64,000 nt of DNA from Pectobacterium atrosepticum (GCA_019056595.1 CP036163.1:2666001-2730000); one strand, 5' to 3'; positions 19,620-29,505 are shown, counted from the first letter of the stretch. Translations and numbers: made by a program. Notes: generated by a model not told the origin, from the sequence alone.

Positions 19620-21398
19620 TCAATACCCTATCGCTGCCCCAGCCGGGCGGCGGATATCATTTGCGCCGTACAGGTAACCTTCACGCACCTTGCCGGATAC
19701 CGCCGAGTCATTACCTGAATCCGCTGGCGTCACGCCTGCTGCTCCCGGTAAGCCAACCAGAATCAGCTCCGCTGCGCCCCAAGGAGTCTGCTCGACCATC
19801 TTGTAGCCGCGCTGCTTCAGCAGATTCAGCGTATCGGCAGAGAGCCCGCGCTGTTCGTAATACACCTCGTCCGGTAACCACTGGTGATGGATACGTGGCG
19901 CATCCACCGCTTCCTGCGGTGCCATGCCGTGGTCGATAATATTCAGCGCCGTTTGCAGCGTGATGGTGATAATGCGCGAACCGCCGGGCGAACCAAGCAC
20001 CATGAAGACTTTGCCGTCTTTCGTCACCAATGACGGGCTCATGGACGAAAGTGGGCGCTTACCGGGGGCGATCGAATTACGCTCCCCTTGCACCAACCCG
20101 TACAGGTTTTTCTCGCCAATTTTAACGGTGAAGTCATCCATTTCGTTATTGAGGAAGAAGCCCGTACCCGGTGCAATCACCACCGAACCAAAACGTCCGT
20201 TAACGGTATACGTAGTGGATACCGCGTTGCCCTGATTATCCACGATGGAATAGTGCGTCGTTTCTGGTCGCTCGTGCGGACCCACTCCCGGCTGTACATT
20301 TTTGGACGGCGTCGCGTTCTCCGGTTCGATTTGTTTGCGGATTTCGGCGGCGTAATCCTTACTCAACAGGTGCTCGACAGGGTTACTGACAAACGCCGGA
20401 TCACCGAGGTACGTATTGCGGTCCATGTACGCGTGACGCATCGCTTCCGTCAGCACATGAACGGTGGCTGCCGAGTTAAAGCCCGTCGATTTAATGTCGT
20501 AACCTTCGACAATATTAAGAATTTCACACATCGTGATGCCACCGGAGCTAGGCGGCGGTGAAGAGACAAACTGATAACCGCGATAGTTACAGGTTACCGG
20601 TGCCGTTTCGGTAATACGGTAATCAGCAAAATCAGCCGCTGTCAGGATGCCACCGCCCTGCTTTGCTGCCTTCTCCACTGCCTGCGGAATCGTGCCTTTG
20701 TAGAAGGCATCCGGCCCTTTAGCGGCAATCGCCGCCAGCGTATTCGCCAGATCGGTTTGCACCAGCTTATCGCCGGGCTGCAACGGGCTGCCGTCGGGAC
20801 GTAAGAAAATGCGCGCCGCTTCAGGATCGGCTTTAAAGCGTTTGATGGTAGTGTCCAGAATATCGGTATCCGCACGCGTGAGTTCAAAACCTTCACGCGC
20901 CAGTTTAATCGCCGGGGTCATCACCTGTTCACGCGTCAATTTGCCGTATTTTTGCAACGCGGTATCCAGCCCTAACACCGTTCCCGGTACGCCAGCAGCC
21001 AGATAGCCGTACAGGCTCGCGTCTTTTTTCACGCTCCCATCCGCGTTCAGATACATGTTGGCACTGGCCGCCGCAGGCGCCGTTTCACGGAAGTTGATAA
21101 AGGTGTCTTTCCCATCGGCCAGATGCAGCGTCATAAATCCGCCGCCGCCGATATTGCCACAGCAGGGGTTCACCACCGCCTGCGCATAGCCCACGGCCAC
21201 GGCGGCATCAATCGCATTGCCGCCCATTTTCATGATATCGACGCCAATCTGCGAAGCCAGATACTGCGAGCTGACCACCATACCGTTTTTCGCTTCCACT
21301 GCGGGGGCCGAGGCCGCCTGCACAGTTCCACTCACCAGCAGCGCCGTCACGCTCAGTGACAACAGCCATTTTCCCGATGTTGTGTTTTTTATTCTCAT
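19620..21398 (-). CDS. ggt: Gamma-glutamyltransferase (periplasmic)
   Basis: A 592-residue precursor with a signal peptide (about 1-29, ending VQAASA). Autoprocessing would give large and small subunits at the conserved TTHYSIVD; the nucleophile is the first Thr (about residue 380). The substrate-binding loop 'SSPPPSSGGITM' and the 'GSPGGSRIIT' glycine motif are intact. The enzyme cleaves glutathione and gamma-glutamyl peptides in the periplasm, supplying Glu and Cys-Gly. A GGGG ribosome site precedes the ATG. It appears monocistronic. Confidence 0.95.
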   Translation of the reverse strand: MRIKNTTSGKWLLSLSVTALLVSGTVQAASAPAVEAKNGMVVSSQYLASQIGVDIMKMGGNAIDAAVAVGYAQAVVNPCCGNIGGGGFMTLHLADGKDTFINFRETAPAAASANMYLNADGSVKKDASLYGYLAAGVPGTVLGLDTALQKYGKLTREQVMTPAIKLAREGFELTRADTDILDTTIKRFKADPEAARIFLRPDGSPLQPGDKLVQTDLANTLAAIAAKGPDAFYKGTIPQAVEKAAKQGGGILTAADFADYRITETAPVTCNYRGYQFVSSPPPSSGGITMCEILNIVEGYDIKSTGFNSAATVHVLTEAMRHAYMDRNTYLGDPAFVSNPVEHLLSKDYAAEIRKQIEPENATPSKNVQPGVGPHERPETTHYSIVDNQGNAVSTTYTVNGRFGSVVIAPGTGFFLNNEMDDFTVKIGEKNLYGLVQGERNSIAPGKRPLSSMSPSLVTKDGKVFMVLGSPGGSRIITITLQTALNIIDHGMAPQEAVDAPRIHHQWLPDEVYYEQRGLSADTLNLLKQRGYKMVEQTPWGAAELILVGLPGAAGVTPADSGNDSAVSGKVREGYLYGANDIRRPAGAAIGY

Positions 21399-21610
21399 GA
21401 AGACCCCTTTATCCCGTTGATTTTACTTACCGCTTTTATCTCTACACTCTTGCAAAGCCAACGTGCAAAGTCCGCGCCAACAAACGGCAGCGGCTTAACA
21501 GATTGGTCAACGGCAGTAAAAAGCGTAGGAAAGGCATGAGAAATTGCGAGCATGTCGTGCCACCTTTGCGACACGGCACGATCAATACGCACCGTCATAA
21601 GGCAACGTGA

Positions 21611-21655
21611 CAAAAAACCGCCCCGCAGAAGGAAGGGGTTAAAGATGCGGGGCGG
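21611..21655 (-). terminator. Rho-independent terminator of lgoT
   Basis: On the minus strand, just after the lgoT stop, a perfect 10-bp stem (CCGCCCCGCA / TGCGGGGCGG) is followed by a run of six T. This is a textbook intrinsic terminator. Confidence 0.93.
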
Positions 21656-21662
21656 CGGAGAA

Positions 21663-23012
21663 TCAATCCTTACGGGGATCGCTAATCGGTTGGCGAACGA
21701 GGAAGATGTAGGCCAGAGCACCCAATACCGTCACACAGCCACAGATGATCAGAGCCAGACGGAAAGAATTCGTGGTGTCCACAATAAAACCGGTCACGAT
21801 CGGGGCAAACGATGCACAAATGAAGCTGGCAAAGTTTTGGATACTGCCGACCGATGCCGTCATACGCGACGCAACGGCAACATGGATCAGCCCCCAGCAC
21901 GATGTTCCAGCAAAGTGAATGCAGAACAGCGCCATACTAATCAGTGACACTGCTTCTATTGAGGTTGTCGCCTGTGGTACCACAAAAGTAAAAGCCGCAG
22001 AGCACAACATACCGGCAATGATGCAGATTTTACGGCTCTTGATCGGTTCCATTCCCTTTTTCACCAGCCAGTCCGTGACATAGCCGTTCACTAGCATCCC
22101 GGCGGCACCAAACAGGAAAGGAATCGCGGCCATCAGGCCCGTGCTTTTTAAATCCAGGTTATAAGCCGTTTGCAGATAACCGGGCAGCCAGGCCAGATAT
22201 AACCACGCGGTATAGTTGATGCCGCTAAAGCCCAGCATCATGCCCCACATCGTGCGGTTACGGAACAGACTACGCCATTCAATAAAACTCAGCGGATCGC
22301 GACGAGCGTTCACACTGCCTGCGTTCAGGTAAGTCTGCTCATCAGCGGTGAGTTCGATCTGCTCACGGTTGCGATACAACATATACCAGCCTATAGCGAG
22401 GAGAATGCCGAACAGGCCGATGGTAATGAACATACCGCGCCAGCCCATGACCAACATCATCGCAGCCAGAATGGGTGGGCTCATCGCAACACCAATAGTT
22501 GAAGCCGCATTAAAGAACCCCATCGGGCGGCCACGTTCTTTGATGTTAAACCAGTCGTTTATCACCTTCACACCACATGGGTTCATCGGTGCTTCGCCAA
22601 TCCCCATGCCAATACGAACCAGTACAAATTGAGTAAAGCTGTGCACCATGCCAGACAGCGCCTGAAACAGTGACCAGAAAAACATCCCAAGACCCAGCAT
22701 AATGCGCGGGCCTTTACGATCCAGCAACGGGCCACAAGGGAGCTGTGCAATCCCATAGGCAAGAGAGAAAACGGATAGCAATGCACCGATTTCTGTCGCA
22801 CTCAGCCCCAATTCCTGACGAATAGTTAAGTTAGCCACCGAAAGAGAACTGCGGTCGAGATAATTAATCACCGCAGCAAAAAATAGAAGAATCATTGCCG
22901 TGGTTTGAATACGTTTAATTCGACTACTGCGTTGAACTATTCCCTCTGGCGGTGCTGAAGAACGGGTATCAAACGAAGAACGCGGGTCTAGCGTTATATT
23001 ATTTTTTTCCAC
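21663..23012 (-). CDS. lgoT: LgoT, L-galactonate MFS transporter
   Basis: A 449-residue major-facilitator protein of the anion:cation symporter family with about 12 TM helices. The sequence closely resembles E. coli LgoT (YjjL), including 'FFAAVINYLDRSSLSVANLTIRQ' and a C-terminal RQPISDPRKD. It imports L-galactonate. Translation probably starts at a GTG (23010-23012) with an AGGAG site 7 bases upstream. It lies downstream of lgoR on the same strand with a 213-bp gap holding its own likely promoter. Confidence 0.92.
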   Translation of the reverse strand: MEKNNITLDPRSSFDTRSSAPPEGIVQRSSRIKRIQTTAMILLFFAAVINYLDRSSLSVANLTIRQELGLSATEIGALLSVFSLAYGIAQLPCGPLLDRKGPRIMLGLGMFFWSLFQALSGMVHSFTQFVLVRIGMGIGEAPMNPCGVKVINDWFNIKERGRPMGFFNAASTIGVAMSPPILAAMMLVMGWRGMFITIGLFGILLAIGWYMLYRNREQIELTADEQTYLNAGSVNARRDPLSFIEWRSLFRNRTMWGMMLGFSGINYTAWLYLAWLPGYLQTAYNLDLKSTGLMAAIPFLFGAAGMLVNGYVTDWLVKKGMEPIKSRKICIIAGMLCSAAFTFVVPQATTSIEAVSLISMALFCIHFAGTSCWGLIHVAVASRMTASVGSIQNFASFICASFAPIVTGFIVDTTNSFRLALIICGCVTVLGALAYIFLVRQPISDPRKD

Positions 23013-23225
23013 GTCTGGCTCCTGGATATTATAATTTTATCTTTACTCGACGTAGGGTTGAGTAAAGTGGCTTTAAATGAAAAGCAATGAAATACGTAAT
23101 CACTACTCACGAGTTTTTATTACTACAGTCGACTTCTCGTGAGCATAGATAAGAGATATTTCTCAGGCGTTTTTATTTTTATAAAACCGTGCTCCTGATA
23201 ATGGTTTACGGTTTTTAATTGGTTT
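23013..23225. promoter_or_regulatory. lgoR-lgoT intergenic region with two inverted repeats
   Basis: This 213-bp region holds two 8-bp perfect inverted repeats. CTTTACTC (23041-23048) pairs with GAGTAAAG (23060-23067), and CTCACGAG (23106-23113) with CTCGTGAG (23136-23143). They could be operators for the GntR regulator LgoR or RNA hairpins at the lgoR 3' end. The region should contain the lgoT promoter. Confidence 0.5.
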
Positions 23226-24140
23226 TTAATGGTCAGTCCGAACAGTCTGGTTAATTGAGCGAATCATCGATTGTTTAGCTGAATTCAAATGGTTACGAAG
23301 TGCCAGCGTGGCATCCAGATCGCTTCGGCAGATCAACGCACTGAGGATGGTCATATGTTCGTCAATCGCGATGATGTTGCGCTGTTTGAGATCGCTTTCA
23401 TCCCACTGGTAGTGAAAGTGAAATATCACGGAGATAATTTCAAGTGACTGATCAAAAAAGACATTTTCGGCAGCAGAAAGTAAAAGTGCATGAAAGTTAC
23501 GGTCGAGCTGCGAGAACATACGAAAACTGTTACCAATGCTGTCACGTAACATGCGGTGGCGTTCCAGCAACGTTTTAGCCTGTAGCCAGCGGGGGTCATC
23601 ATCTGGCAGATTGAGGAAGTGTTGCAGAGCATGCGTCTCCAACATTTCCCGTAATTCAAACAGCTGTTCCGCGTAGGCCTGATCGAACTCTTTCATACTC
23701 CACTGCCCACGTTTTTCGTTCTGAATCAGGTTGTAACGCCCAAATTTCAAAAGATACTCACGCACTACCACTGGGCTAACACCGGCGTCACGCGCGAGTT
23801 GTAGCTCTGAGAATGTCTCACCCACGCGGAGCTGACGCTGGTTGATCATGGTGAAAAACGCCTGCTCGAAAATGCGGTTTTGCTCATCCATCGGCGCGGT
23901 AATACAGGTAAACCCATCATCGTGGTCGGGTTTTCGGGCGATCACATAATCGCTGCTAACCTGCGTAAGCACGCCGCAATCGCGCAGATGAGCCAGAATA
24001 TGGCGTACCGTTGTGCGGCTGATGTTATACATCTCCGCCAGCGCATTTTGCGACGGCAGAGGTGACGGAATATGACCGCGGGCCATATCATCGATAATCT
24101 GATTAATGACATTGTGACGTAAATTTTGCGAACGGCTCAG
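23226..24140 (-). CDS. lgoR: LgoR, GntR-family regulator of L-galactonate genes (CTG start)
   Basis: A GntR-type regulator with an N-terminal winged helix ('LAEMYNISRTTVRHILAHL') and an FCD-like C-terminal ligand domain ('ELREMLETHALQHFL'). It resembles E. coli LgoR (YjjM). The first ATG (24086) would cut away the conserved first helix of the DNA-binding domain. The frame stays open upstream, and a CTG at 24140 sits 6 bases after a strong AGGAG, giving 304 residues, the length I recall for the E. coli protein. No ATG, GTG or TTG is available in frame upstream of 24086. It is divergent from lgoD. Confidence 0.85.
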   Translation of the reverse strand: MSRSQNLRHNVINQIIDDMARGHIPSPLPSQNALAEMYNISRTTVRHILAHLRDCGVLTQVSSDYVIARKPDHDDGFTCITAPMDEQNRIFEQAFFTMINQRQLRVGETFSELQLARDAGVSPVVVREYLLKFGRYNLIQNEKRGQWSMKEFDQAYAEQLFELREMLETHALQHFLNLPDDDPRWLQAKTLLERHRMLRDSIGNSFRMFSQLDRNFHALLLSAAENVFFDQSLEIISVIFHFHYQWDESDLKQRNIIAIDEHMTILSALICRSDLDATLALRNHLNSAKQSMIRSINQTVRTDH

Positions 24141-24279
24141 AGAGATCTCCTTTTTTCACACATTAAAAACCGATTTAAAACATTTTTATGAGTCCGCATT
24201 CACAATTTACACCTCCTGTTTCTCATCAATATTTTTTTTCATCAATATCTGAAAAAACAAAAAACAGGAGAGAACAATC
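24141..24279. promoter_or_regulatory. lgoR/lgoD divergent control region with RBS-pairing repeat
   Basis: CTCCTGTTT (24213-24221) is the exact complement of AAACAGGAG (24262-24270), which contains the lgoD Shine-Dalgarno. Between them the 9-mer CATCAATAT occurs twice, at about 24224 and 24240. The inverted repeat could mask the ribosome site if both arms are in the transcript; the direct repeats could be operator half-sites for LgoR. Confidence 0.5.
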
Positions 24280-25302
24280 ATGTCAACAATGAATACATTG
24301 ATTTGCCAGGAACCGAAAAAATTAGTCTGGAAAAAACGTGAAATACCTATTCCGGGTGAGGGTGAAGCATTAATTAAAATTAAGTCTGTGGGTATTTGTG
24401 GAACAGATATTCATGCCTGGGGAGGGAACCAACCTTTTTTCAGCTATCCACGCGTATTAGGTCACGAAATATGTGGTGAAGTTGTCGATACCGGAAAAAA
24501 TGTAGATCACTTTAAAAAAGGCCAGCAGGTTGCCGTCATTCCCTATGTAGCCTGTCAGCAATGTCCAGCCTGCAAAAGCGGTCGTACCAACTGCTGCGAG
24601 AAAATTTCAGTGATTGGTGTACATCAGGACGGTGGATTCAGCGAGTATCTGGCGGTTCCCACCACAAACTTACTGCTCGCAGAAGGGATCGATCCACAAG
24701 CGGCAGCATTAATCGAGCCATACGCCATTAGTGCACACGCCGTCCGTCGGGCAAAGGTGTTACAGGGTGAACAGGTGCTGGTCGTCGGCGCCGGACCGAT
24801 TGGCCTCGGCGCGGCAGCCATCGCCAAAGCAGAGGGAGCTCACGTGGTTGTCGCCGATACCAGCGCTGCCCGCCGCGAACACGTTATTGCCCATCTGGGT
24901 TTATCGGTAGTCGATCCCTCCGCCGAGGACTTTGAAGCCCAGCTACGCGCCGAATTTGGCGGTTCATTGGCAGAAAAAGTGATTGATGCCACGGGTAATC
25001 AGCATGCGATGAACAACACCATTAACCTGATTCGCCATGGCGGCAGCATCGTGTTTGTCGGTCTGTTTAAAGGCGATTTGCAGTTCTCAGACCCTGAATT
25101 CCATAAGAAAGAAACCACGATGATGGGCAGCCGTAACGCCACACCGGAAGACTTCGCCAAAGTAGGACATCTGATGTCTGAGGGTAAACTCACCGCAGAA
25201 ATGATGCTGACGCACCGTTATCCCTTTTCCACACTGGCTGACATCTATGAAAGGGATGTCATTAACAACCGTGAGCTGATCAAAGGCGTCATCACATTTT
25301 AA
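24280..25302 (+). CDS. lgoD: LgoD, L-galactonate 5-dehydrogenase
   Basis: A 340-residue zinc-dependent medium-chain dehydrogenase. Catalytic zinc ligands are Cys40 ([10 protein letters not shown]), His62 and Glu63 (GHEICGE). The structural zinc site is Cys92/95/98/106. The NAD-binding glycine motif is '[13 protein letters not shown]'. Similarity to E. coli LgoD (YjjN) runs end to end. It oxidises L-galactonate to D-tagaturonate. The tagaturonate reductase gene uxaB follows 13 bases later, so product and next enzyme are co-transcribed. Confidence 0.94.
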   Translation: MSTMNTLICQEPKKLVWKKREIPIPGEGEALIKIKSVGICGTDIHAWGGNQPFFSYPRVLGHEICGEVVDTGKNVDHFKKGQQVAVIPYVACQQCPACKSGRTNCCEKISVIGVHQDGGFSEYLAVPTTNLLLAEGIDPQAAALIEPYAISAHAVRRAKVLQGEQVLVVGAGPIGLGAAAIAKAEGAHVVVADTSAARREHVIAHLGLSVVDPSAEDFEAQLRAEFGGSLAEKVIDATGNQHAMNNTINLIRHGGSIVFVGLFKGDLQFSDPEFHKKETTMMGSRNATPEDFAKVGHLMSEGKLTAEMMLTHRYPFSTLADIYERDVINNRELIKGVITF

Positions 25303-25315
25303 TGAGGGCATACTC

Positions 25316-26761
25316 ATGAAGACATTGAACCGGAAGGACTTTCCCGGCGTATGTTACCCAACAAAAGTGATTCAGTTTGGTGAAGGTAACTTCCTACGCG
25401 CCTTTGTGGACTGGCAGTTGGATATTCTGAATGAGAAGACCGATCTCCAGGCGGGCGTAACCATTGTACGCCCCATTGATACGGATTTTCCGCCGTCACT
25501 CAATACGCAAGATGGGCTTTACACCACGGTCATTCGCGGACTTAACGAACAGGGTGAGGCCGTCAGCGATGCGCGCCTGATCCGCTCGGTCAATAACGAG
25601 ATTAACCCGTATCAACATTTTGCCGATTACCTGGCACTGGCCCATAACGCCGCCATCCGTTTTGTTTTCTCAAACACCACGGAAGCGGGCATCAGCTATC
25701 ACGCTGGCGACAGCGTCAACGATACGCCGCCAGTCAGTTTTCCTGCCAAGCTGACACGCCTGTTGCTGGAACGCTTTACGCATTTTAACGGTGAGAACGA
25801 TAAAGGCTGGGTCATCATTCCCTGCGAACTGATCGACTATAACGGAGAGGCGCTCAAAGCCTTGGTTCTGCGCTATGCTCAGGAATGGCAACTCTCACCG
25901 GCATTTATCGACTGGATTGAGACAGCAAATACCTTCTGTTCCACACTCGTGGACAGAATCGTAACGGGGTATCCGCGTGAAGAATCGTCAGCGCTGGAAG
26001 AAAAACTGGGCTATCACGATGCCTTTCTGGATACCGCCGAGCATTTTTACCTCTTTGTGATTCAAGGCCCCGACTGGCTGGCGGATGAGCTGAAACTCGC
26101 GGAATGCCCGCTGAACATCCGCATTGTTGACGACATCAGACCGTATAAAGAACGCAAAGTAGCTATTCTGAACGGTGCACACACCGCTCTGGTTCCGGTT
26201 ACCTGGCTCTGCGGGCTGGAAACGGTAGGTGAAGCAATGCAGGATGCCGATGTGCGTCGCTTTGTAGAAAACACGCTACATCAAGAGATCATCCCGGTGC
26301 TGGATTTACCGGCCAATGAGTTGCGTGAATTTGCCGATGCCGTCACCGGACGTTTTCAGAACCCCTACATTCGCCATCAGTTGCTCTCCATCGCGCTCAA
26401 TGGCATGACCAAATTCCGTACACGTATTCTGCCGCAATTGCTGGCAGGCCACTGCAACGGACGCTTTCCGGCACGGTTGACGTTTGCTCTGGCCGCACTG
26501 ATTGCCTTCTACCGCGGAGAACGAGCAGGTGAAACCTACCCTTTACAGGATGATGAGCAGTGGCTCACCCGCTACCGCCAGCTATGGCCACGCGTGGGGA
26601 CCGATCTGACCGTGCATGAATTGGTCAACGAGGTACTCGCAGATACCGCGCACTGGGGGGAGGATCTCACTCAGCGGTCAGGTTTAGTGGAGCAGGTGAC
26701 CACCAATCTGGGCAATATTTTGGCGCAAGGTATGCGTCAGGCGGTGAAAGCACTGGAATGA
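25316..26761 (+). CDS. uxaB: UxaB, tagaturonate reductase (altronate oxidoreductase)
   Basis: A 481-residue member of the mannitol dehydrogenase/long-chain family. The N-terminal dinucleotide-binding '[17 protein letters not shown]' and the catalytic-region '[16 protein letters not shown]' are intact. It reduces D-tagaturonate to D-altronate with NADH, the step after LgoD and part of galacturonate catabolism. In E. coli K-12 uxaB is not linked to lgo; here it forms an operon with lgoD. A terminator follows. Confidence 0.93.
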   Translation: MKTLNRKDFPGVCYPTKVIQFGEGNFLRAFVDWQLDILNEKTDLQAGVTIVRPIDTDFPPSLNTQDGLYTTVIRGLNEQGEAVSDARLIRSVNNEINPYQHFADYLALAHNAAIRFVFSNTTEAGISYHAGDSVNDTPPVSFPAKLTRLLLERFTHFNGENDKGWVIIPCELIDYNGEALKALVLRYAQEWQLSPAFIDWIETANTFCSTLVDRIVTGYPREESSALEEKLGYHDAFLDTAEHFYLFVIQGPDWLADELKLAECPLNIRIVDDIRPYKERKVAILNGAHTALVPVTWLCGLETVGEAMQDADVRRFVENTLHQEIIPVLDLPANELREFADAVTGRFQNPYIRHQLLSIALNGMTKFRTRILPQLLAGHCNGRFPARLTFALAALIAFYRGERAGETYPLQDDEQWLTRYRQLWPRVGTDLTVHELVNEVLADTAHWGEDLTQRSGLVEQVTTNLGNILAQGMRQAVKALE

Positions 26762-26771
26762 TGATGATCGA

Positions 26772-26794
26772 CAGCGCCCGACGGGCGCTGTTTT
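26772..26794 (+). terminator. Terminator after uxaB
   Basis: CAGCGCCC-gac-GGGCGCTG stem (8 bp, 3-base loop) followed by TTTT, eleven bases after the uxaB stop. Confidence 0.9.
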
Positions 26795-26836
26795 CCCTTG
26801 CCAGATAATACAGACCCACATTGTTCGACTGCGCCG

Positions 26837-27748
26837 CTACGACTGCCGCGCAGGTCGCCATGCACGCAGCCGTGCGCCAAACACATTCACCAGCAGACCG
26901 ACCATAATCAGCAACGCACCGGCAATTTGTAATAGCGAGAGGGATTCACCGAGAAAAACGGCGGCGCTAACCAGCCCAACCACCGGCACCAACAGTGACA
27001 AGGGGGCCACGCGCCAGGTTTCATAACGTGCCAGCAGGCTTCCCCAAATCCCATAGCCAATGATCGTTGCCGCAAACGCCAGATACATCAGAGATAGGAT
27101 CGTCGGCAGTTGAATGGTGGTTAAACTATGGACAATTACGTCCTTGCCTTCAAACAGCCAGGAACTGATGAAAAACGGCACGACAGGCACCAGTGCGCCC
27201 CACACCACCAGCGACATAATGCGCACTCCACTGTTTTTGCTCATGATAATTTTATTGGTGATGTTACCCACCGCCCATGACAACGCCGCCGCTAACGTCA
27301 GTAGCAGCGTAGTGGTGGTCATACCGGATGACATTTGCAGCGCCGTGCGCCCTTCTGCCAGCACCACCATCCCTATCGCCGCCACCAGAATGCCGACAAC
27401 GTGATTCCAGCGCAGCTTTTCCGACAGCAATACCGCGCCAACCAGCAACGTAAAGAAGGCCTGAGCCTGCAACACCAACGACGCAATCCCGGCAGGCATG
27501 CCCAGCTTGATGGCGAGAAACAGGAAGCCAAACTGACCAAAGCTGATCGTCATGCCATAGGCGATCAGCCATTTCAGAGGAATACGCGGGAAAGGAACAA
27601 ATAAAATAGCCGGGAGCGCTACCAGCGAAAAACGTAGCCCTGCCAGTAAAAAAGGCGGCATGTCGTTCAGCCCGACCTTAATCACGACAAAATTCACACC
27701 CCATAACACCACGACACAAAGCGCGAGCAGCGCATCTTTCAACGACAT
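26837..27748 (-). CDS. eamA: EamA-type DMT exporter (cysteine/O-acetylserine efflux)
   Basis: A protein of about 303 residues with ten TM helices in two EamA repeats. The sequence parallels E. coli EamA (YdeD): 'VVLWGVNFVVIKVGLNDMPP' at the N-terminus and 'ARYETWRVAPLSLLVPVVGL' in the second half. EamA exports cysteine and O-acetylserine. I use the ATG at 27748, which matches the usual MSxKD start; another ATG lies two codons upstream. It is convergent with uxaB and apparently monocistronic. Confidence 0.85.
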   Translation of the reverse strand: MSLKDALLALCVVVLWGVNFVVIKVGLNDMPPFLLAGLRFSLVALPAILFVPFPRIPLKWLIAYGMTISFGQFGFLFLAIKLGMPAGIASLVLQAQAFFTLLVGAVLLSEKLRWNHVVGILVAAIGMVVLAEGRTALQMSSGMTTTTLLLTLAAALSWAVGNITNKIIMSKNSGVRIMSLVVWGALVPVVPFFISSWLFEGKDVIVHSLTTIQLPTILSLMYLAFAATIIGYGIWGSLLARYETWRVAPLSLLVPVVGLVSAAVFLGESLSLLQIAGALLIMVGLLVNVFGARLRAWRPARQS

Positions 27749-27868
27749 CCTCATCCCCTGATCAAATACGTAACAAATACCTTCCTCAAGGTACGCGTAA
27801 AATGAGAGAACGAATAAGAAAAGATAATTATGACGTTACGTGATGATGACTGAGCGTGACGTGAGATG

Positions 27869-27893
27869 GCCGACCACCACATCAGTGGTCGGC
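27869..27893. terminator. Stem-loop after the epimerase-like gene
   Basis: Perfect 9-bp stem GCCGACCAC / GTGGTCGGC with a 7-base loop, just downstream of the leftward gene that stops at 27905. There is no T-run, so termination would be weak. Confidence 0.55.
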
Positions 27894-27904
27894 ATAGATG
27901 GCGA

Positions 27905-29113
27905 TTACTCGACGGCGATCGGTTTTTCCGTCAGCGTGGTTTTGTTCTCGCCCTGAATGGCTTTCACTTTCTGTTCCGTTTTTTGTACCGCATCCGCGCT
28001 ACTCAACAGGCTGTATGTCAGCTCAAACGTGGTGCTCTGGCCGGGCTGTAGCTTTTTGACTCGCCCTTGCTCACGCTCAATCGTGACGGGATAGGCGTAG
28101 TTAGTGCCGGGTTCGATCCCCGTGACGTAGCCTTGTTTTTCCGTATCCGTATTTTTCCACAGCGTCAGCAGCGGCAGTTGGTGGGTATCAAAGGCAATCG
28201 ACACCCCCTTATCTCCCGCTTTATTCACCAACGCAGCCAGCGTTTTGCCTTGTGCATCCGTATACGGCGTAATGTTGAACACCATCTCATCAAAGTCTTT
28301 TGTCGGCCCTTTGTAGGTTTGCCAGGTTGCCAGACCCGCTTTGGCGTGGTCATTAAACGGAGAAATCTCTTTTACGGGTGCGAGGAAACGCGCGCCGTCT
28401 TCCAGAATCGGCGTGCCGAAATTGCTGTGGTAGATAATTTGGTAGTCGCGCGGGTAGTCGGCTTTATTGGTCAGTACATCATGCACGGTAAACGACTCGC
28501 TGCCGGGGACGTAACGCAGCTCGGTCCAGGTTTCCAGATTCGACTTCTTAAAGCTGTTTTCCTTCAGCAAACCCCGTACCGTAATGGTATACGGCGCGTT
28601 ATCGCTGACTTCAACCACCACTTTTGAGGCAGGTGTGTTACCCGCACGACCGTGCAGGGTGTAGATCATGCCATCGCTGACGACCGGATGCCCCGTCCAT
28701 TCAAATCCACAGCGCACCATCATCTCATTGAAACCTTCCAGCCAGCCCAGTCCATTACGGCTTTCCAGATTGATAGTATTCGGATTGACGACCTCATCAA
28801 CCGGCGAATCCCATCCCAAACGGATGTTTTTACCTGCTGCATGCAGTAAATTCATCCCTCGCGTCGGGCTGAGAGCAATTTTCAGTCCGTCCTGACTGGT
28901 AATCGTAATCACTTTACTGCCTTCCTGACGTCCGCCGTGCAGGACTTTTTGCTCAATGCTGAAGTGCTGATTCTTGATCTTCAGTGCATCACTGCTGATT
29001 TGCCAATTTCCCTTTTCCACACTGCTTTCAGCATCTGTCAGCACAAACGTCTGCGCCGATAGTTGCCATGATGTCAGCGCCAGTGTAATGCCCATTGCCA
29101 GTAATTTTTTCAT
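27905..29113 (-). CDS. Periplasmic aldose-epimerase-like protein (DUF4432 type)
   Basis: A protein of about 402 residues with a signal peptide (MKKLLAMGITLALTSWQLSA) and a galactose-mutarotase-like beta-sandwich of the DUF4432 type; 'LSPTRGMNLLHAAGKNIRLGW' and 'HGRAGNTPASKVVVEV' are typical. Members bind sugars or sugar conjugates, and a periplasmic version suggests a role on imported sugars. Substrate unknown. I start at the ATG at 29113 with GGGATGG upstream; the ATG three codons earlier has its ribosome site too close. No operon partner. Confidence 0.75.
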   Translation of the reverse strand: MKKLLAMGITLALTSWQLSAQTFVLTDAESSVEKGNWQISSDALKIKNQHFSIEQKVLHGGRQEGSKVITITSQDGLKIALSPTRGMNLLHAAGKNIRLGWDSPVDEVVNPNTINLESRNGLGWLEGFNEMMVRCGFEWTGHPVVSDGMIYTLHGRAGNTPASKVVVEVSDNAPYTITVRGLLKENSFKKSNLETWTELRYVPGSESFTVHDVLTNKADYPRDYQIIYHSNFGTPILEDGARFLAPVKEISPFNDHAKAGLATWQTYKGPTKDFDEMVFNITPYTDAQGKTLAALVNKAGDKGVSIAFDTHQLPLLTLWKNTDTEKQGYVTGIEPGTNYAYPVTIEREQGRVKKLQPGQSTTFELTYSLLSSADAVQKTEQKVKAIQGENKTTLTEKPIAVE

Positions 29114-29122
29114 GTTAACCAT

Positions 29123-29505
29123 CCCTCGTTGCTGAATTGTTTTAGCTAATGCGAGCTAAAGACTACAAATCAGCGGATGGTCAGAATGTGATAGCTATCA
29201 CCAGATGGAAAAATTCAGCATTGATGCGTTATTTATCTGACTAACTTCACTCATAACCTGTAAATAGAAACAATTCTTGCAGCATTATTGAGATATTGAT
29301 CGGAAAAAGCTGACATCGTTTCAGCAAAATAAAGCATGCCACCTAAACGCATTTTCCCGACAACGAGTGCATCAGTAATTCATGCTGATTTTTCCGCACG
29401 CGACAGGACAAAAAGTTACCAGATTGTTTTTTGACCACATTGCACCCTTTTAGCGCAAGCGCTATGGTTGCCGCTAACCTGTGTACGGCCACTGATAAAT
29501 AAACT
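29123..29505. promoter_or_regulatory. Divergent intergenic region before avtA
   Basis: This 383-bp AT-rich region separates the leftward epimerase-like gene from avtA and should hold promoters for both. A short AGCGC-aa-GCGCT palindrome lies about 50 bases before the avtA ATG. I see no gene here. Confidence 0.4.
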
